From Larkinella terrae (GTDB lineage: Bacteria; Bacteroidota; Bacteroidia; Cytophagales; Spirosomataceae), in the NCBI RefSeq assembly GCF_009668025.1, contig NZ_WJXZ01000002.1, positions 379,216-443,215 on the forward strand: 64,000 bases of DNA, read 5' to 3'. The position numbers and the translations under genes were made by a program. A model generated the notes under the pieces. It had not been told where the DNA came from, did no database searches, and worked only from the letters and a program-made list of their open reading frames with translations. Shown here piece by piece: positions 46,019 through 54,502 of the stretch (positions are counted from its first letter, which is position 1; each line of letters begins with the position of its first letter).

Positions 46019-46701
46019 AACGCATCGTCCACAAACATCCGCTCGCGATCCGCTGGTTTCACTGGATCAATTTCCCGATTCTGACCATCATGATCTGGAG
46101 CGGTTTGCTCATTTACTGGGCGTACCAGCCTTACAAAATTCAGATCGGCGATGTGGTGTTGTTCAAGTTTTTCCCGAACTGGTTTATTCAGGCGCTGAAC
46201 CTGCGTCGGCGGCTGGCGGAAGGCATGTCGTGGCATTTTGTCTTCATGTGGCTGTTTACGATCAACGGAATTCTGTATTTTCTGTACACGTTTATTTCGG
46301 GCGAATGGCGGTTTTTGCTGCCCAATCGCCACTCGTTTCGGGAAGCCTGGCAGGTGACGCTGCACGATCTGGGGTTGCGAAAAACCGCTCCTCCGCAGGT
46401 GAAATACAACGGGGCGCAACGCATTGCATACACGGCCATTCTGGTGATGGGCTTTGGCTCGCTGCTAACCGGTTTAGCCATTTATAAACCAACCCAGTTT
46501 GCCTGGCTGACTACCCTGACCGGCGGCTACGAAACCGCCCGGCTGATCCATTTTATCCTGACCATCGGCTACGTCCTGTTTTTTTTGATTCACATCGCGC
46601 AGGTGGTCCGGACGGGCTGGAACAATTTTCAGGCAATGGTCACCGGTTTTGAGGTGGAAAAGAAAGAGGTTAAACCCGTGCCGCCCAGTTTAACAGTCTA
46701 A
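46015..46701 (+). CDS. cytochrome b561/Ni-hydrogenase-type membrane cytochrome b
   Basis: The 228-residue integral membrane protein has four to five helices. Candidate haem-ligand His residues lie in the first helix (HPLAIRWFHWINFPIL), in the second (MSWHFVFMWLF) and near the end (ARLIHFILTIGYVLFFLIHI). This is the cytochrome b/b6 domain family, which passes quinol electrons to a partner oxidoreductase. The next gene encodes a molybdopterin oxidoreductase, the obvious partner. The start codon overlaps the peptidase stop. Confidence 0.87.
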   Translation: MKRIVHKHPLAIRWFHWINFPILTIMIWSGLLIYWAYQPYKIQIGDVVLFKFFPNWFIQALNLRRRLAEGMSWHFVFMWLFTINGILYFLYTFISGEWRFLLPNRHSFREAWQVTLHDLGLRKTAPPQVKYNGAQRIAYTAILVMGFGSLLTGLAIYKPTQFAWLTTLTGGYETARLIHFILTIGYVLFFLIHIAQVVRTGWNNFQAMVTGFEVEKKEVKPVPPSLTV

Positions 46702-46718
46702 AAACTGTCAGGACGAAT

Positions 46719-46751
46719 AAACCTGTAAGGTTTTTAAAACCTTACAGGTTT
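46719..46751. repeat. perfect 16-bp palindrome between cytochrome b and molybdopterin genes
   Basis: AAACCTGTAAGGTTTT and AAAACCTTACAGGTTT are separated by one base and pair perfectly. It is most likely a dispersed repeat. It could also weaken transcription into the next gene, since part of the stem is A/T. Confidence 0.7.
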
Positions 46752-46774
46752 GAGAAAATTTCAAAAACATCCAG

Positions 46775-47581
46775 ATGGCCGAAATCGACGATACCGCAGA
46801 AAATCTTCCCGAGAAAAAACCGCACCGCGAAGAATTGACAACCGAGCAGCAAATCCGTCGCCGGACGCTGAAGGCGTTTGCGTGGTTTGCAGCGGCAGGT
46901 ATCATCCCGTACAGCATCTGGAAATGGATCATGATCCAGCCTAAACAGAATCGGTTGCCGAAGGTATTTCGGGAGGTTTTGAATGCGAATGAGAAAGTGG
47001 CCGACAGTTATTTCAGCAACGCCAATCTGGCCCCGACCTTTCCAAAAGAACGGGCTGCCAAAAATGTTCGGGTCAACGGCAAAGACGGTTTACGGAGCGC
47101 AATCGATAAAGACGCCTGGCGGCTGACCGTTGAGCGACCCGCCCAAAAACCGCTATTGATTTCCCTGGACGACCTCAAGACGATGCCGAAACAGGAGATC
47201 ATTTACCAGTTCAAATGCATCGAGGGATGGAGCCAGATTCAGCACTGGGGCGGAGTGAACTTCGCGGAATTTGTTAAAAAATACCAACTGGGGAAGAAAA
47301 CCGGTTCCGACGACTGGTATCCGTACGTTGGCATGAAAACGCCCGACGGCGGTTATTACGTGGGCATCGACACGCCGAGCGCGCTGCATCCCCAAACGCT
47401 GCTGGCCTACGAAATGAACGACCAACCGCTCACCGATCCGCACGGCGCCCCGCTTCGGCTGATTATTCCGGTAAAATACGGTGTCAAAAACCTCAAACGC
47501 ATCGGCAGCATCTGGTTCAGCGACGAACGTCCCCGCGACTTCTGGGCCGAGCGCGGCTATGATTACCACGTCGGTTTGTAG
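46775..47581 (+). CDS. membrane-anchored molybdopterin-dependent oxidoreductase (sulfite oxidase/MsrP fold)
   Basis: The 268-residue protein has a twin-Arg-like N-terminal segment (QIRRRTLKAFAWFAAAGIIP), probably a Tat signal or anchor, then a single Moco-binding domain. The molybdenum-ligand Cys148 sits in QFKCIEGWSQIQHW; other family landmarks are GGYYVGIDTPSALHPQTLLAYEMND and LRLIIPVKYGVKNLKRI. This fold includes MsrP, which reduces methionine sulfoxide in periplasmic proteins. The cytochrome b encoded upstream would supply electrons in place of MsrQ. The substrate is not proved by sequence. Confidence 0.87.
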   Translation: MAEIDDTAENLPEKKPHREELTTEQQIRRRTLKAFAWFAAAGIIPYSIWKWIMIQPKQNRLPKVFREVLNANEKVADSYFSNANLAPTFPKERAAKNVRVNGKDGLRSAIDKDAWRLTVERPAQKPLLISLDDLKTMPKQEIIYQFKCIEGWSQIQHWGGVNFAEFVKKYQLGKKTGSDDWYPYVGMKTPDGGYYVGIDTPSALHPQTLLAYEMNDQPLTDPHGAPLRLIIPVKYGVKNLKRIGSIWFSDERPRDFWAERGYDYHVGL

Positions 47582-47737
47582 AACCGCTGGGTCTGGCCGA
47601 TAAAAGCTGTCAGGTCGATAAAATGCCATTTCTTCCGACAATTCCCCCGAACGATTCCTCAACCGTTCCCTAAATAGTAAAGACATCATCCCCTTCTTAT
47701 TGAGTAGTTTACCGACTCAATTTACGCCCAATCAATT

Positions 47738-47769
47738 TTCCGGACCAACAGCCCGGACTCCGTCCGGAA
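47738..47769. repeat. short inverted repeat upstream of the protease-PLD gene
   Basis: TTCCGGAC (47738-47745) and GTCCGGAA (47762-47769) pair perfectly around 16 bases, 66 bases before the gene start. It could be an operator or part of the leader RNA. No clear TAnnTTTG box was found nearby. Confidence 0.35.
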
Positions 47770-47834
47770 GGCGGAAAGGCATGGCCGGTCATCCCGCAAA
47801 TTCCTGAAAACTTACCACCCTAACTGTTACAGCT

Positions 47835-50618
47835 ATGAGCACGGTTTCAAACGAACACGTTGAGGAGTCGATCAGCAGCTATCAGGCTCGCGATCCTGAA
47901 CTTTACGCCGAGTTGCAGAAAAAACTGATACCGCCTATCGAAGAGCGAGGGCTCTTTCCGGAAGGGCTGATGGCAACCGTAGCCGCTGGCACCCCGGCCG
48001 ATCGATCCATTGTGACACCGGTGAATAAACTGTTGACGGAAACCATCGTCAGGCCGCAGGCCCGGCCCGTTCTGGTAATTCGTGATAACAAGGCAACGAC
48101 TGAGTTTCTGGGGCCGGACAGCCAGGTCTGGCGGGATCGTATTCTGGCCGCTCAAACTGTTCTGGATCGGGTGATACCGGCCATCGGCCGGGTCGAGCTG
48201 AGCAACAACCCGGATTTTAGCTGGGTCGGAACCGGCTGGCTGGTTGCCCCGGACATTATCGTCACCAACCGCCACGTGGCCCGGGAATTCGGGCGGCAGG
48301 GCGCTCAGGGGTTTACATTTCGTTCGGGCCTGAATGGCTTGCCCATGACTTCGCAGATTGATTTTCTGGAGGAAGATCAGCGCCTGACCAGCCTGGAATA
48401 CGCCATCAATTCCATCCTCTGGATTGCGGCTTCGGACGAGCCGGATGTGGCTTTTTTGCGGGTGACCCGCCGGGCGGGCGACCGGCCGCTGGCTGTTCCC
48501 ATACCGCTGGCTGAAACCCTGACCGATGTCGATTTCATTGCTACGATTGGCTATCCCGCCCGCGATCCGCGTGTGCCGGATCAGGATCTGGTTCGCCAGA
48601 TTTTTGGCGATGTTTACGACAAAAAACGACTGGCTCCTGGGCAACTGCTGGAGATTGGCGAGGATGAACTGGAACACGATTGTTCGACGCTGGGCGGCAA
48701 TTCCGGTTCGGCATTAATCAATTTAAAAAACGGAGAAGCCGTTGGCCTGCATTTTTCCGGCCTTTTTCTGGAAGCTAATTTTGCCGTGCCTGCACCTAAA
48801 ATAAAAGAGCTGCTGCATCGGGTTCAATCCGGCGAACTTCCCGGTTCGAAAACAATTCCACCCACAGCGCCCCCACCGCCGATTCAAACCGTTGTTCAAT
48901 CCAACAACATAGTCATTCAATCCGGTACGCCGGGAAGTTATACGTTTCAGCTGCAAATCCCGATTGAAATTACGGTTAAACTTGGCGGTTCCGTCGACGG
49001 TATGGACCCAATGACCGTGTCCAGCGCCGGTATTTCTGCCGAAAACCGCTTTGAAAACGCATTGCGGTTGGCCCGGGAAGCCACTGCCAACAATCCCGAC
49101 GTCATTGCGGTCAGGCCGGGCTACCGGTTCAAGCGGGGCTGGATTACCGATGAACGCGTGGTCGTGGTGGAGGTGAAAGAGAAATTGCCGGTTGCAGATT
49201 TACAAAAAGCGGGAAAACCGGTTTTGCCGCCCCAACTGCTGGAAATCGGCGTCGATGTTCGCACGGCGGCCCTCGCGGATCAACTGGAACACCTGGGAAT
49301 CGATGTTTCGGCCCTGGAACTTCGCGCCCGACCGGGCCAGTACCGGGAACCGCCCCAACTCTCGCTCGTCCGGGTGAAAGAGCGGATGAAAGCCATTTTT
49401 CACGTCAGTCCGGATTCGGGTTTTCCCAATTTGAAAGCTTTTTTCGGACGCATCAAACAGAGTCTGACGGCAACCATGTACGAATGGGAACCGAATCACA
49501 TCAGCGACGCATTGGCGGCTGCGATGACCAAAGAAGGGGCAACGCTCAGGATGGTTACGCAGCGGGCGGGGACACAGGCGGCCGTCAACGACATGAAAGC
49601 CCGGATCGGGGATAAATTTCAACAGGCCTGGGCGTCGGTTGGGGCTGGAAAACTGTTTCCTTCGGCGTATCACATCAAAGTGGCCTCGCGCGACGGCGAA
49701 GAGGTCTGGTTGTCGAGCGGCAACTGGAAAGACTCAAATCAGGCGGACATCGACCCGGCGGGCGAGCAGTCGAAATCCATGACGCCCCTCCGCCAGCATA
49801 ACCGGGAATGGCATGCCATTATTGAAAATGCGAAACTGGCGCAGCTGTTCCAGCACTACATCGAGTATGATTTTCAGGAAGCCCGGCGGGTTCCGGTTGA
49901 TGAAGCAATGGCCTTTACTTTCCCTGATATCTTCGTACCGGAAGCGGTTTTTTTCGAGGAAACGGAGCGCACGATCAAGGCGCATTACTTTGATCCGTTG
50001 GTCGTTGATCGGGTGCTTGAAATTCAGCCGCTTCTGACGCCGGACCGGAATTCGCGGGGAACGCGCTTATTCCTGTCGCACGCCATGAGCATGATTAAAA
50101 AAGCGACCCGTAAAATTTACCTGGAAAACCAGTCCTTCAATCTGCTGGCGGAAAATGCGGATGAGTTTGAAGAATTCTTTACTCTGTTAAAGAACAAACA
50201 GCAGGCCGGGTTAGATGTTCGGATTATCTTCCGCGATTCGCGGGAGTTCGGGGCCGCAAACGGCGTCAGTCAGCAGAAATTACTGGAGCGCCTGAAGGCA
50301 TTTGGTTTTGATACCGGTTTTATCCGGGTGCAGCGCAGGTGCCACACCAAAGGCGTTATTGTCGACTCGACCGAGGTCATGCTCGGCAGTCATAATCTGA
50401 CCAACGAAGGAAGTCTGTTTAACCGGGACGCCAGCCTGCTCGTTCGGGATGCCGAAGTAGCGGCCTATTTTGAACAGATTTTCCTGTTTGATTGGGAGGT
50501 GCTTTCCGTGCAGGAAACGGACGAATTAGTGGGCGGAATTCGCATCGCAAATCCGGGCGAACCAACGCCCCTGGGCTTCCGCAGAACCTCGATTTCCGAG
50601 TTGCTGGGCGAAAGTTGA
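47835..50618 (+). CDS. trypsin-like serine protease fused to a two-motif phospholipase D domain
   Basis: The 927-residue protein has no signal peptide or membrane segment, so it is probably cytoplasmic. An N-terminal helical region (1-100) leads into a chymotrypsin-fold protease at about 110-330: His147 in IVTNRHVARE, Asp204 in EPDVAFLRV, Ser290 in LGGNSGSAL. A Pro-rich linker (342-349) and a beta-rich middle region (about 355-500) follow. The C-terminal part holds both PLD catalytic motifs: His613/Lys615/Asp620 (AYHIKVASRD...SSGN) and His837/Lys839/Asp844 (CHTKGVIVDS...GSHNLT). All catalytic residues of both enzymes are present. It stands alone between a redox operon and a SusCD operon. PLD domains of this kind can cut lipids or nucleic acids. 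Confidence 0.85.
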   Translation: MSTVSNEHVEESISSYQARDPELYAELQKKLIPPIEERGLFPEGLMATVAAGTPADRSIVTPVNKLLTETIVRPQARPVLVIRDNKATTEFLGPDSQVWRDRILAAQTVLDRVIPAIGRVELSNNPDFSWVGTGWLVAPDIIVTNRHVAREFGRQGAQGFTFRSGLNGLPMTSQIDFLEEDQRLTSLEYAINSILWIAASDEPDVAFLRVTRRAGDRPLAVPIPLAETLTDVDFIATIGYPARDPRVPDQDLVRQIFGDVYDKKRLAPGQLLEIGEDELEHDCSTLGGNSGSALINLKNGEAVGLHFSGLFLEANFAVPAPKIKELLHRVQSGELPGSKTIPPTAPPPPIQTVVQSNNIVIQSGTPGSYTFQLQIPIEITVKLGGSVDGMDPMTVSSAGISAENRFENALRLAREATANNPDVIAVRPGYRFKRGWITDERVVVVEVKEKLPVADLQKAGKPVLPPQLLEIGVDVRTAALADQLEHLGIDVSALELRARPGQYREPPQLSLVRVKERMKAIFHVSPDSGFPNLKAFFGRIKQSLTATMYEWEPNHISDALAAAMTKEGATLRMVTQRAGTQAAVNDMKARIGDKFQQAWASVGAGKLFPSAYHIKVASRDGEEVWLSSGNWKDSNQADIDPAGEQSKSMTPLRQHNREWHAIIENAKLAQLFQHYIEYDFQEARRVPVDEAMAFTFPDIFVPEAVFFEETERTIKAHYFDPLVVDRVLEIQPLLTPDRNSRGTRLFLSHAMSMIKKATRKIYLENQSFNLLAENADEFEEFFTLLKNKQQAGLDVRIIFRDSREFGAANGVSQQKLLERLKAFGFDTGFIRVQRRCHTKGVIVDSTEVMLGSHNLTNEGSLFNRDASLLVRDAEVAAYFEQIFLFDWEVLSVQETDELVGGIRIANPGEPTPLGFRRTSISELLGES

Positions 50619-50628
50619 TTGATATGTA

Positions 50629-50725
50629 TTTGATAGGAACACAGATTGAACGGATACGACGGATTTAAATGGATTAAAAATCCGTGCGAACCCGTTACAT
50701 CCGTCAAATCCGCGTTCCTATCAAA
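50629..50725. repeat. 97-base imperfect inverted repeat after the protease-PLD gene
   Basis: TTTGATAGGAAC at 50629-50640 and GTTCCTATCAAA at 50714-50725 are perfect outer arms. Inside them ACGACGGATTT faces AAATCCGTGC and TCCGTCAAATCC, giving alternative pairings. It begins 10 bases after the stop and is probably a dispersed REP-type element that may also end transcription. Confidence 0.65.
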
Positions 50726-50867
50726 TCCGTACCGACTGTAGCAATATAACTGGTTTGAAAAGTTGGATTTTAAAAGGAAATAATTTTGTGTTATCGATAG
50801 GTATATTTGGTAAATTATAAATTATTGAAAATTTTGTTCCTAAATCCTTAAAAAATTAACAATTAAA

Positions 50868-50898
50868 TTTGGCGAATATATTGTTTTGCTTACTTTTG
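50868..50898 (+). promoter_or_regulatory. Bacteroidota-type promoter for the SusC/SusD operon
   Basis: TTTG (50868-50871), exactly 19 bases, then TACTTTTG (50891-50898) matches the major Bacteroidota promoter consensus TTTG-N19-TAnnTTTG at every fixed position. It lies about 410 bases before the susC-like start, so the transcript has a long leader. Confidence 0.65.
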
Positions 50899-50973
50899 GT
50901 ATATCAACAAACCACAGTGACTTCTTCTTTCTTCTGGGACTATCCGCTGGCCGCACTACCGGATTGACCCAAA

Positions 50974-51013
50974 CCGAACCACTCGGTTCTTGCATGGAGC
51001 AAGCCCGGTTCGG
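50974..51013 (+). promoter_or_regulatory. structured leader RNA with two competing hairpins
   Basis: CCGAACC (50974-50980) can pair with GGTTCGG (51007-51013), closing over an inner hairpin CTTGC/GCAAG. Alternatively its GAACC can pair with GGTTC at 50985-50989. The two foldings exclude each other, as in an attenuator or switch. It lies about 75 bases after the predicted promoter in the leader of the susC-like gene. The rest of the leader (51014-51307) shows nothing clear. Confidence 0.35.
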
Positions 51014-51307
51014 AGTTTACTGCCTGAGAAATTCAGCGCAGTTCTAACATTCCGTTAAGCCTTAATCAATCGATTTACCGACTATTCGGCCGGTCTGGCC
51101 GCGCTTTGTTCATCCAGAACCGAGCCGCAGCAGAAATGTCGGACAAAATACTGATCCGGAGCAATCCGATTGTCAGCCATTGCCATGCGCCCGGTTGCGA
51201 AGGGCGGTTCGGCGAAGCGGCCAGTGTCCGGCCGTCCGACGCACCGGGTTTGCATGACAACGGAGTCCAACTAGCCATCTTTATTAACTTTTTAACCGAA
51301 CTAATTT

Positions 51308-54300
51308 ATGAGGAGAACGCTACTTCTACTAGTAGGGATGCTCTGGTTGTCGCTGGTAGTTGCCACAGCTCAGACACGTACGGTCACCGGCACGATTCTG
51401 GCAGCCGAAGAAGGGCCTCTCCCCGGGGCCAACGTCGTTATCAAAGGCAGCACAACCGGAACGACGACCGACAACCAGGGCAAATTTACCCTGAAAATAC
51501 CCACCGAAAATGTAACCATTACGATCAGCTCCATCGGATTCCTTACTGAAGAAGTAGCCGTCGGCAACCGCTCGGTTATTGACATCACCCTCAAAACGGA
51601 CGTAAAATCGCTGGCCGAAGTCGTCGTAACGGCTTTTGGGGTTGAAAAGGAAGTGAAATCGCTCGGCTATGGCGTACAGGAAATCAAAGGCGCGTCGCTG
51701 ACCGAAGCCCGCTCTTCGAACGTCGTCAATGCCTTATCCGGTAAAGTGGCCGGTTTGCGCGTGAGTTCCAACGGCGGGCCGGGCAGCGGTTCGACCATCC
51801 AGATCCGGGGAGCTTCCTCGGTTTCGGGAAACAACCAGCCGCTGATCGTTGTCGACGGCGTACCGATTCAGCAGTCGTTCGACAAAACGTACGGTTCCGG
51901 TATTTCGGAAGTCAATCCCGATAACATCAAGGAAATGAGCGTGTTGAAAGGCCCTAACGCAGCTGCGCTCTACGGATCGCGCGCGGCCAACGGGGTTATT
52001 CTGATTACGACCAAAAACGGCGCCGGAACCAAAGGCATCGGCGTGGAAATCAACTCCAACGTCACCTTCGAGCGCCCGTGGATCAAACCCAAATTCCAGA
52101 ACATTTACGGCGGAGGAAACGGCTACCGGACGTGGTATAACGACGGCTGGTCGGGTGCCATTACCGATCCGCTCGAAGTACAGCAATACCAGGCGGCTTA
52201 CGGAAAAAGCGCACCGCTGACCGGCACCGAAGGCACCGACGAAAGCTGGGGCGGACCGATGGATGGACGGCTGGTTCGGCACTGGTGGTCGGGCAAGGAA
52301 GTGGCTCCGCTGACGCCAAATCCTAATAACTGGGAAGATTTCTGGCAAACCGGTCAAACCATTACCAACACTGTGGCCGTATCCGGCGGTAATGATAAAG
52401 GCAATTTCCGCCTGTCAATTGGCCGACTGGATCAGAAGGGCCTGGTCTATTACAATGATTTTTATCGCAATAACTTCAAATTCAATTCCGGTTACAATTT
52501 TACCTCGAAATTCAGCGCGACGCTCTCCGCCGAATACGTGAAAGACGGAGGGAACCGCAGTTACACCAGTGGCCAGGAGTTCATCTGGTCGCACCGCCAA
52601 ACCGACTGGGCCAAACTCCGCAACTGGCGCGACTACACGAGCGTTCACATCCAGCGCGCCCTTCCCGGAAAACCGGCCGACAGCGATCCGCCCAACTGGC
52701 AGCACACGTTCTTTACCAACCCGTTCTTCTCGTCGGAAATGCTGCCTTCCAACAACGAAAAAGACCGCCTGGTGGGTAACATAGCCATTAATTACAAGAT
52801 TCTGCCTTTCTTAACCTTGATGGCCCGGAGCGGAACCGACGTCTGGACCGACACCCGAATCAGTGTGACCAACTTCGAGCGCGTTCGGAACGGAAACCGG
52901 ACGCCGGGAGCCTTCACCGAAGAAGTGTTGCGTCGGCAGGAAACCAACCACGATGCGATCCTGACGTTCAATAAGGCGATCAATTCGGACTTTGCGACGA
53001 ATGTCCAGGTCGGGGCCATTTCGCGGACCAATTACTACAAACGGAACTATCTGTCTGTGGGTGAGCTGGTTGTCGACGGTTTGTACAACGCATCGAACGC
53101 CAACCCCAGCCGGAACACGGCCGAAAGCCGGATCGAAAAATCGCAGGTGAACAGTGTGTTCGGCGCGTTGGAAGTGAGCTACAAAAACGCCCTCTTCCTG
53201 AACGCAACGGCCCGCAACGACTGGTCGAGTACGCTGCCGTCCGACAATCGTTCGTACTTCTACCCATCGGTTTCGGGGAGCGCCGTAATCACCGATCTGG
53301 TGAATTTGCAGAGCAGCATTCTGTCGTTTGGTAAAATCCGGGCGAGCTGGGCACAGGTAGGAAACGACGCCTTGCCGTATCAGTTGCTGCAAACATTCCG
53401 GGCCGGAACCTCCTGGGCGGGTTCGACGCCGGAATTCTACGAAAACACCCAGATTGCCAACTCAACGCTTCGCCCGGAAATCACCACCGGAACCGAGCTG
53501 GGCCTGGACGCCCGGTTTTTGAAAGGGCGCATTGGTCTGGACGTAACGTATTACAACCAGGTTTCGCGTGACCAGATTCTGGCCGTTGAGATATCGAAAG
53601 CAAGCGGTTATAACTCCCGCATCCTGAATGCCGGTAAAATTTCCAACAAAGGGATTGAAATTGTTTTGACCGGAACGCCCGTTAAAACCGCCACCGGTTT
53701 TACGTGGGAAACTACGCTGAACTTCTCCCGCAACCGCAATAAAGTGTTGGAACTGGCCGAAGGCCTGACAACCTACACGCTGGCAACCCGCCAGGGATTG
53801 ATCACCGAAGCACGCGTTGGACAACCTTACGGCAGTTTCTTCGGGACCGGTTTTGACCACGCGCCCGACGGACAGCGGATTTATAATGCGAGCGGGTTGC
53901 CGGTAGTTTCGACCACGCCCCGCACACTGGGTAACGTTCAGCCGAAATGGACGGGTGGCTGGTTAAACAGCCTGACGTTCAGGGGCTTCTCGGTTTCAGC
54001 GCTGGTTGATGTGAAATGGGGTGGCGACTTTTTCGACGAAGGAACCGGAACCGCCCGCTGGACGGGGCAGTACGAAGAAACCGCCATCGGCCGCGAGGAA
54101 GGCGTGATCGGAAAAGGCGTCTACAACGCCGGAACGAAGGAAGCGCCGAACTACGTGCCGAACACGGTGATCGTACCGGCGAAAACGCTGATTGGCTACA
54201 ACAACCCGCGCAGCTACCACGAAGCATCGATCTACGACGGCAGTTACGTGAAACTCCGCGAAGCGACGATCGGCTACCAACTGCCCGCGTCTTTTCTGAA

Positions 54301-54481
54301 CCGGATCAAGGTTCGTTCGGCGAAAGTCTCGCTGGTCGGTCGCAACCTGCTGATGCTGTTCAGCAACACCACCCATGTCGACCCTGAAGTGGATCGGTTT
54401 GGTGGAAACTCGCAGGGATTTGCCTACGGCGAATTGCCCAGTTCCCGCAGCATTGGCGCCAACCTGAGTCTGTCATTTTAA
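51308..54481 (+). CDS. SusC/RagA-family TonB-linked outer-membrane transporter
   Basis: The 1,057-residue protein has a signal peptide (MRRTLLLLVGMLWLSLVVATAQ), a carboxypeptidase-like domain (about 24-105; VTGTILAAEEGPLPGANVVI), a SusC-type linker (LAEVVVTAFGVEKEVKSLGY), a plug (IQIRGASSVSGNNQPLIVVD, GPNAAALYGSRAANGVILIT) and a large beta-barrel ending SIGANLSLSF. It imports a ligand held by the SusD-like lid encoded 21 bases downstream, using energy from TonB. The ligand is unknown; no glycoside hydrolase lies in the operon, so it need not be a sugar. Confidence 0.96.
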   Translation: MRRTLLLLVGMLWLSLVVATAQTRTVTGTILAAEEGPLPGANVVIKGSTTGTTTDNQGKFTLKIPTENVTITISSIGFLTEEVAVGNRSVIDITLKTDVKSLAEVVVTAFGVEKEVKSLGYGVQEIKGASLTEARSSNVVNALSGKVAGLRVSSNGGPGSGSTIQIRGASSVSGNNQPLIVVDGVPIQQSFDKTYGSGISEVNPDNIKEMSVLKGPNAAALYGSRAANGVILITTKNGAGTKGIGVEINSNVTFERPWIKPKFQNIYGGGNGYRTWYNDGWSGAITDPLEVQQYQAAYGKSAPLTGTEGTDESWGGPMDGRLVRHWWSGKEVAPLTPNPNNWEDFWQTGQTITNTVAVSGGNDKGNFRLSIGRLDQKGLVYYNDFYRNNFKFNSGYNFTSKFSATLSAEYVKDGGNRSYTSGQEFIWSHRQTDWAKLRNWRDYTSVHIQRALPGKPADSDPPNWQHTFFTNPFFSSEMLPSNNEKDRLVGNIAINYKILPFLTLMARSGTDVWTDTRISVTNFERVRNGNRTPGAFTEEVLRRQETNHDAILTFNKAINSDFATNVQVGAISRTNYYKRNYLSVGELVVDGLYNASNANPSRNTAESRIEKSQVNSVFGALEVSYKNALFLNATARNDWSSTLPSDNRSYFYPSVSGSAVITDLVNLQSSILSFGKIRASWAQVGNDALPYQLLQTFRAGTSWAGSTPEFYENTQIANSTLRPEITTGTELGLDARFLKGRIGLDVTYYNQVSRDQILAVEISKASGYNSRILNAGKISNKGIEIVLTGTPVKTATGFTWETTLNFSRNRNKVLELAEGLTTYTLATRQGLITEARVGQPYGSFFGTGFDHAPDGQRIYNASGLPVVSTTPRTLGNVQPKWTGGWLNSLTFRGFSVSALVDVKWGGDFFDEGTGTARWTGQYEETAIGREEGVIGKGVYNAGTKEAPNYVPNTVIVPAKTLIGYNNPRSYHEASIYDGSYVKLREATIGYQLPASFLNRIKVRSAKVSLVGRNLLMLFSNTTHVDPEVDRFGGNSQGFAYGELPSSRSIGANLSLSF

Positions 54482-54502
54482 TTCCGGAAAAAAGATTTCA
54501 CG

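Noticed and set aside
51106-51549. 147-codon plus-strand frame overlapping the susC-like start
   Set aside because: It runs out of frame into the SusC signal and carboxypeptidase domain and lacks any domain of its own; it is better read as leader DNA.
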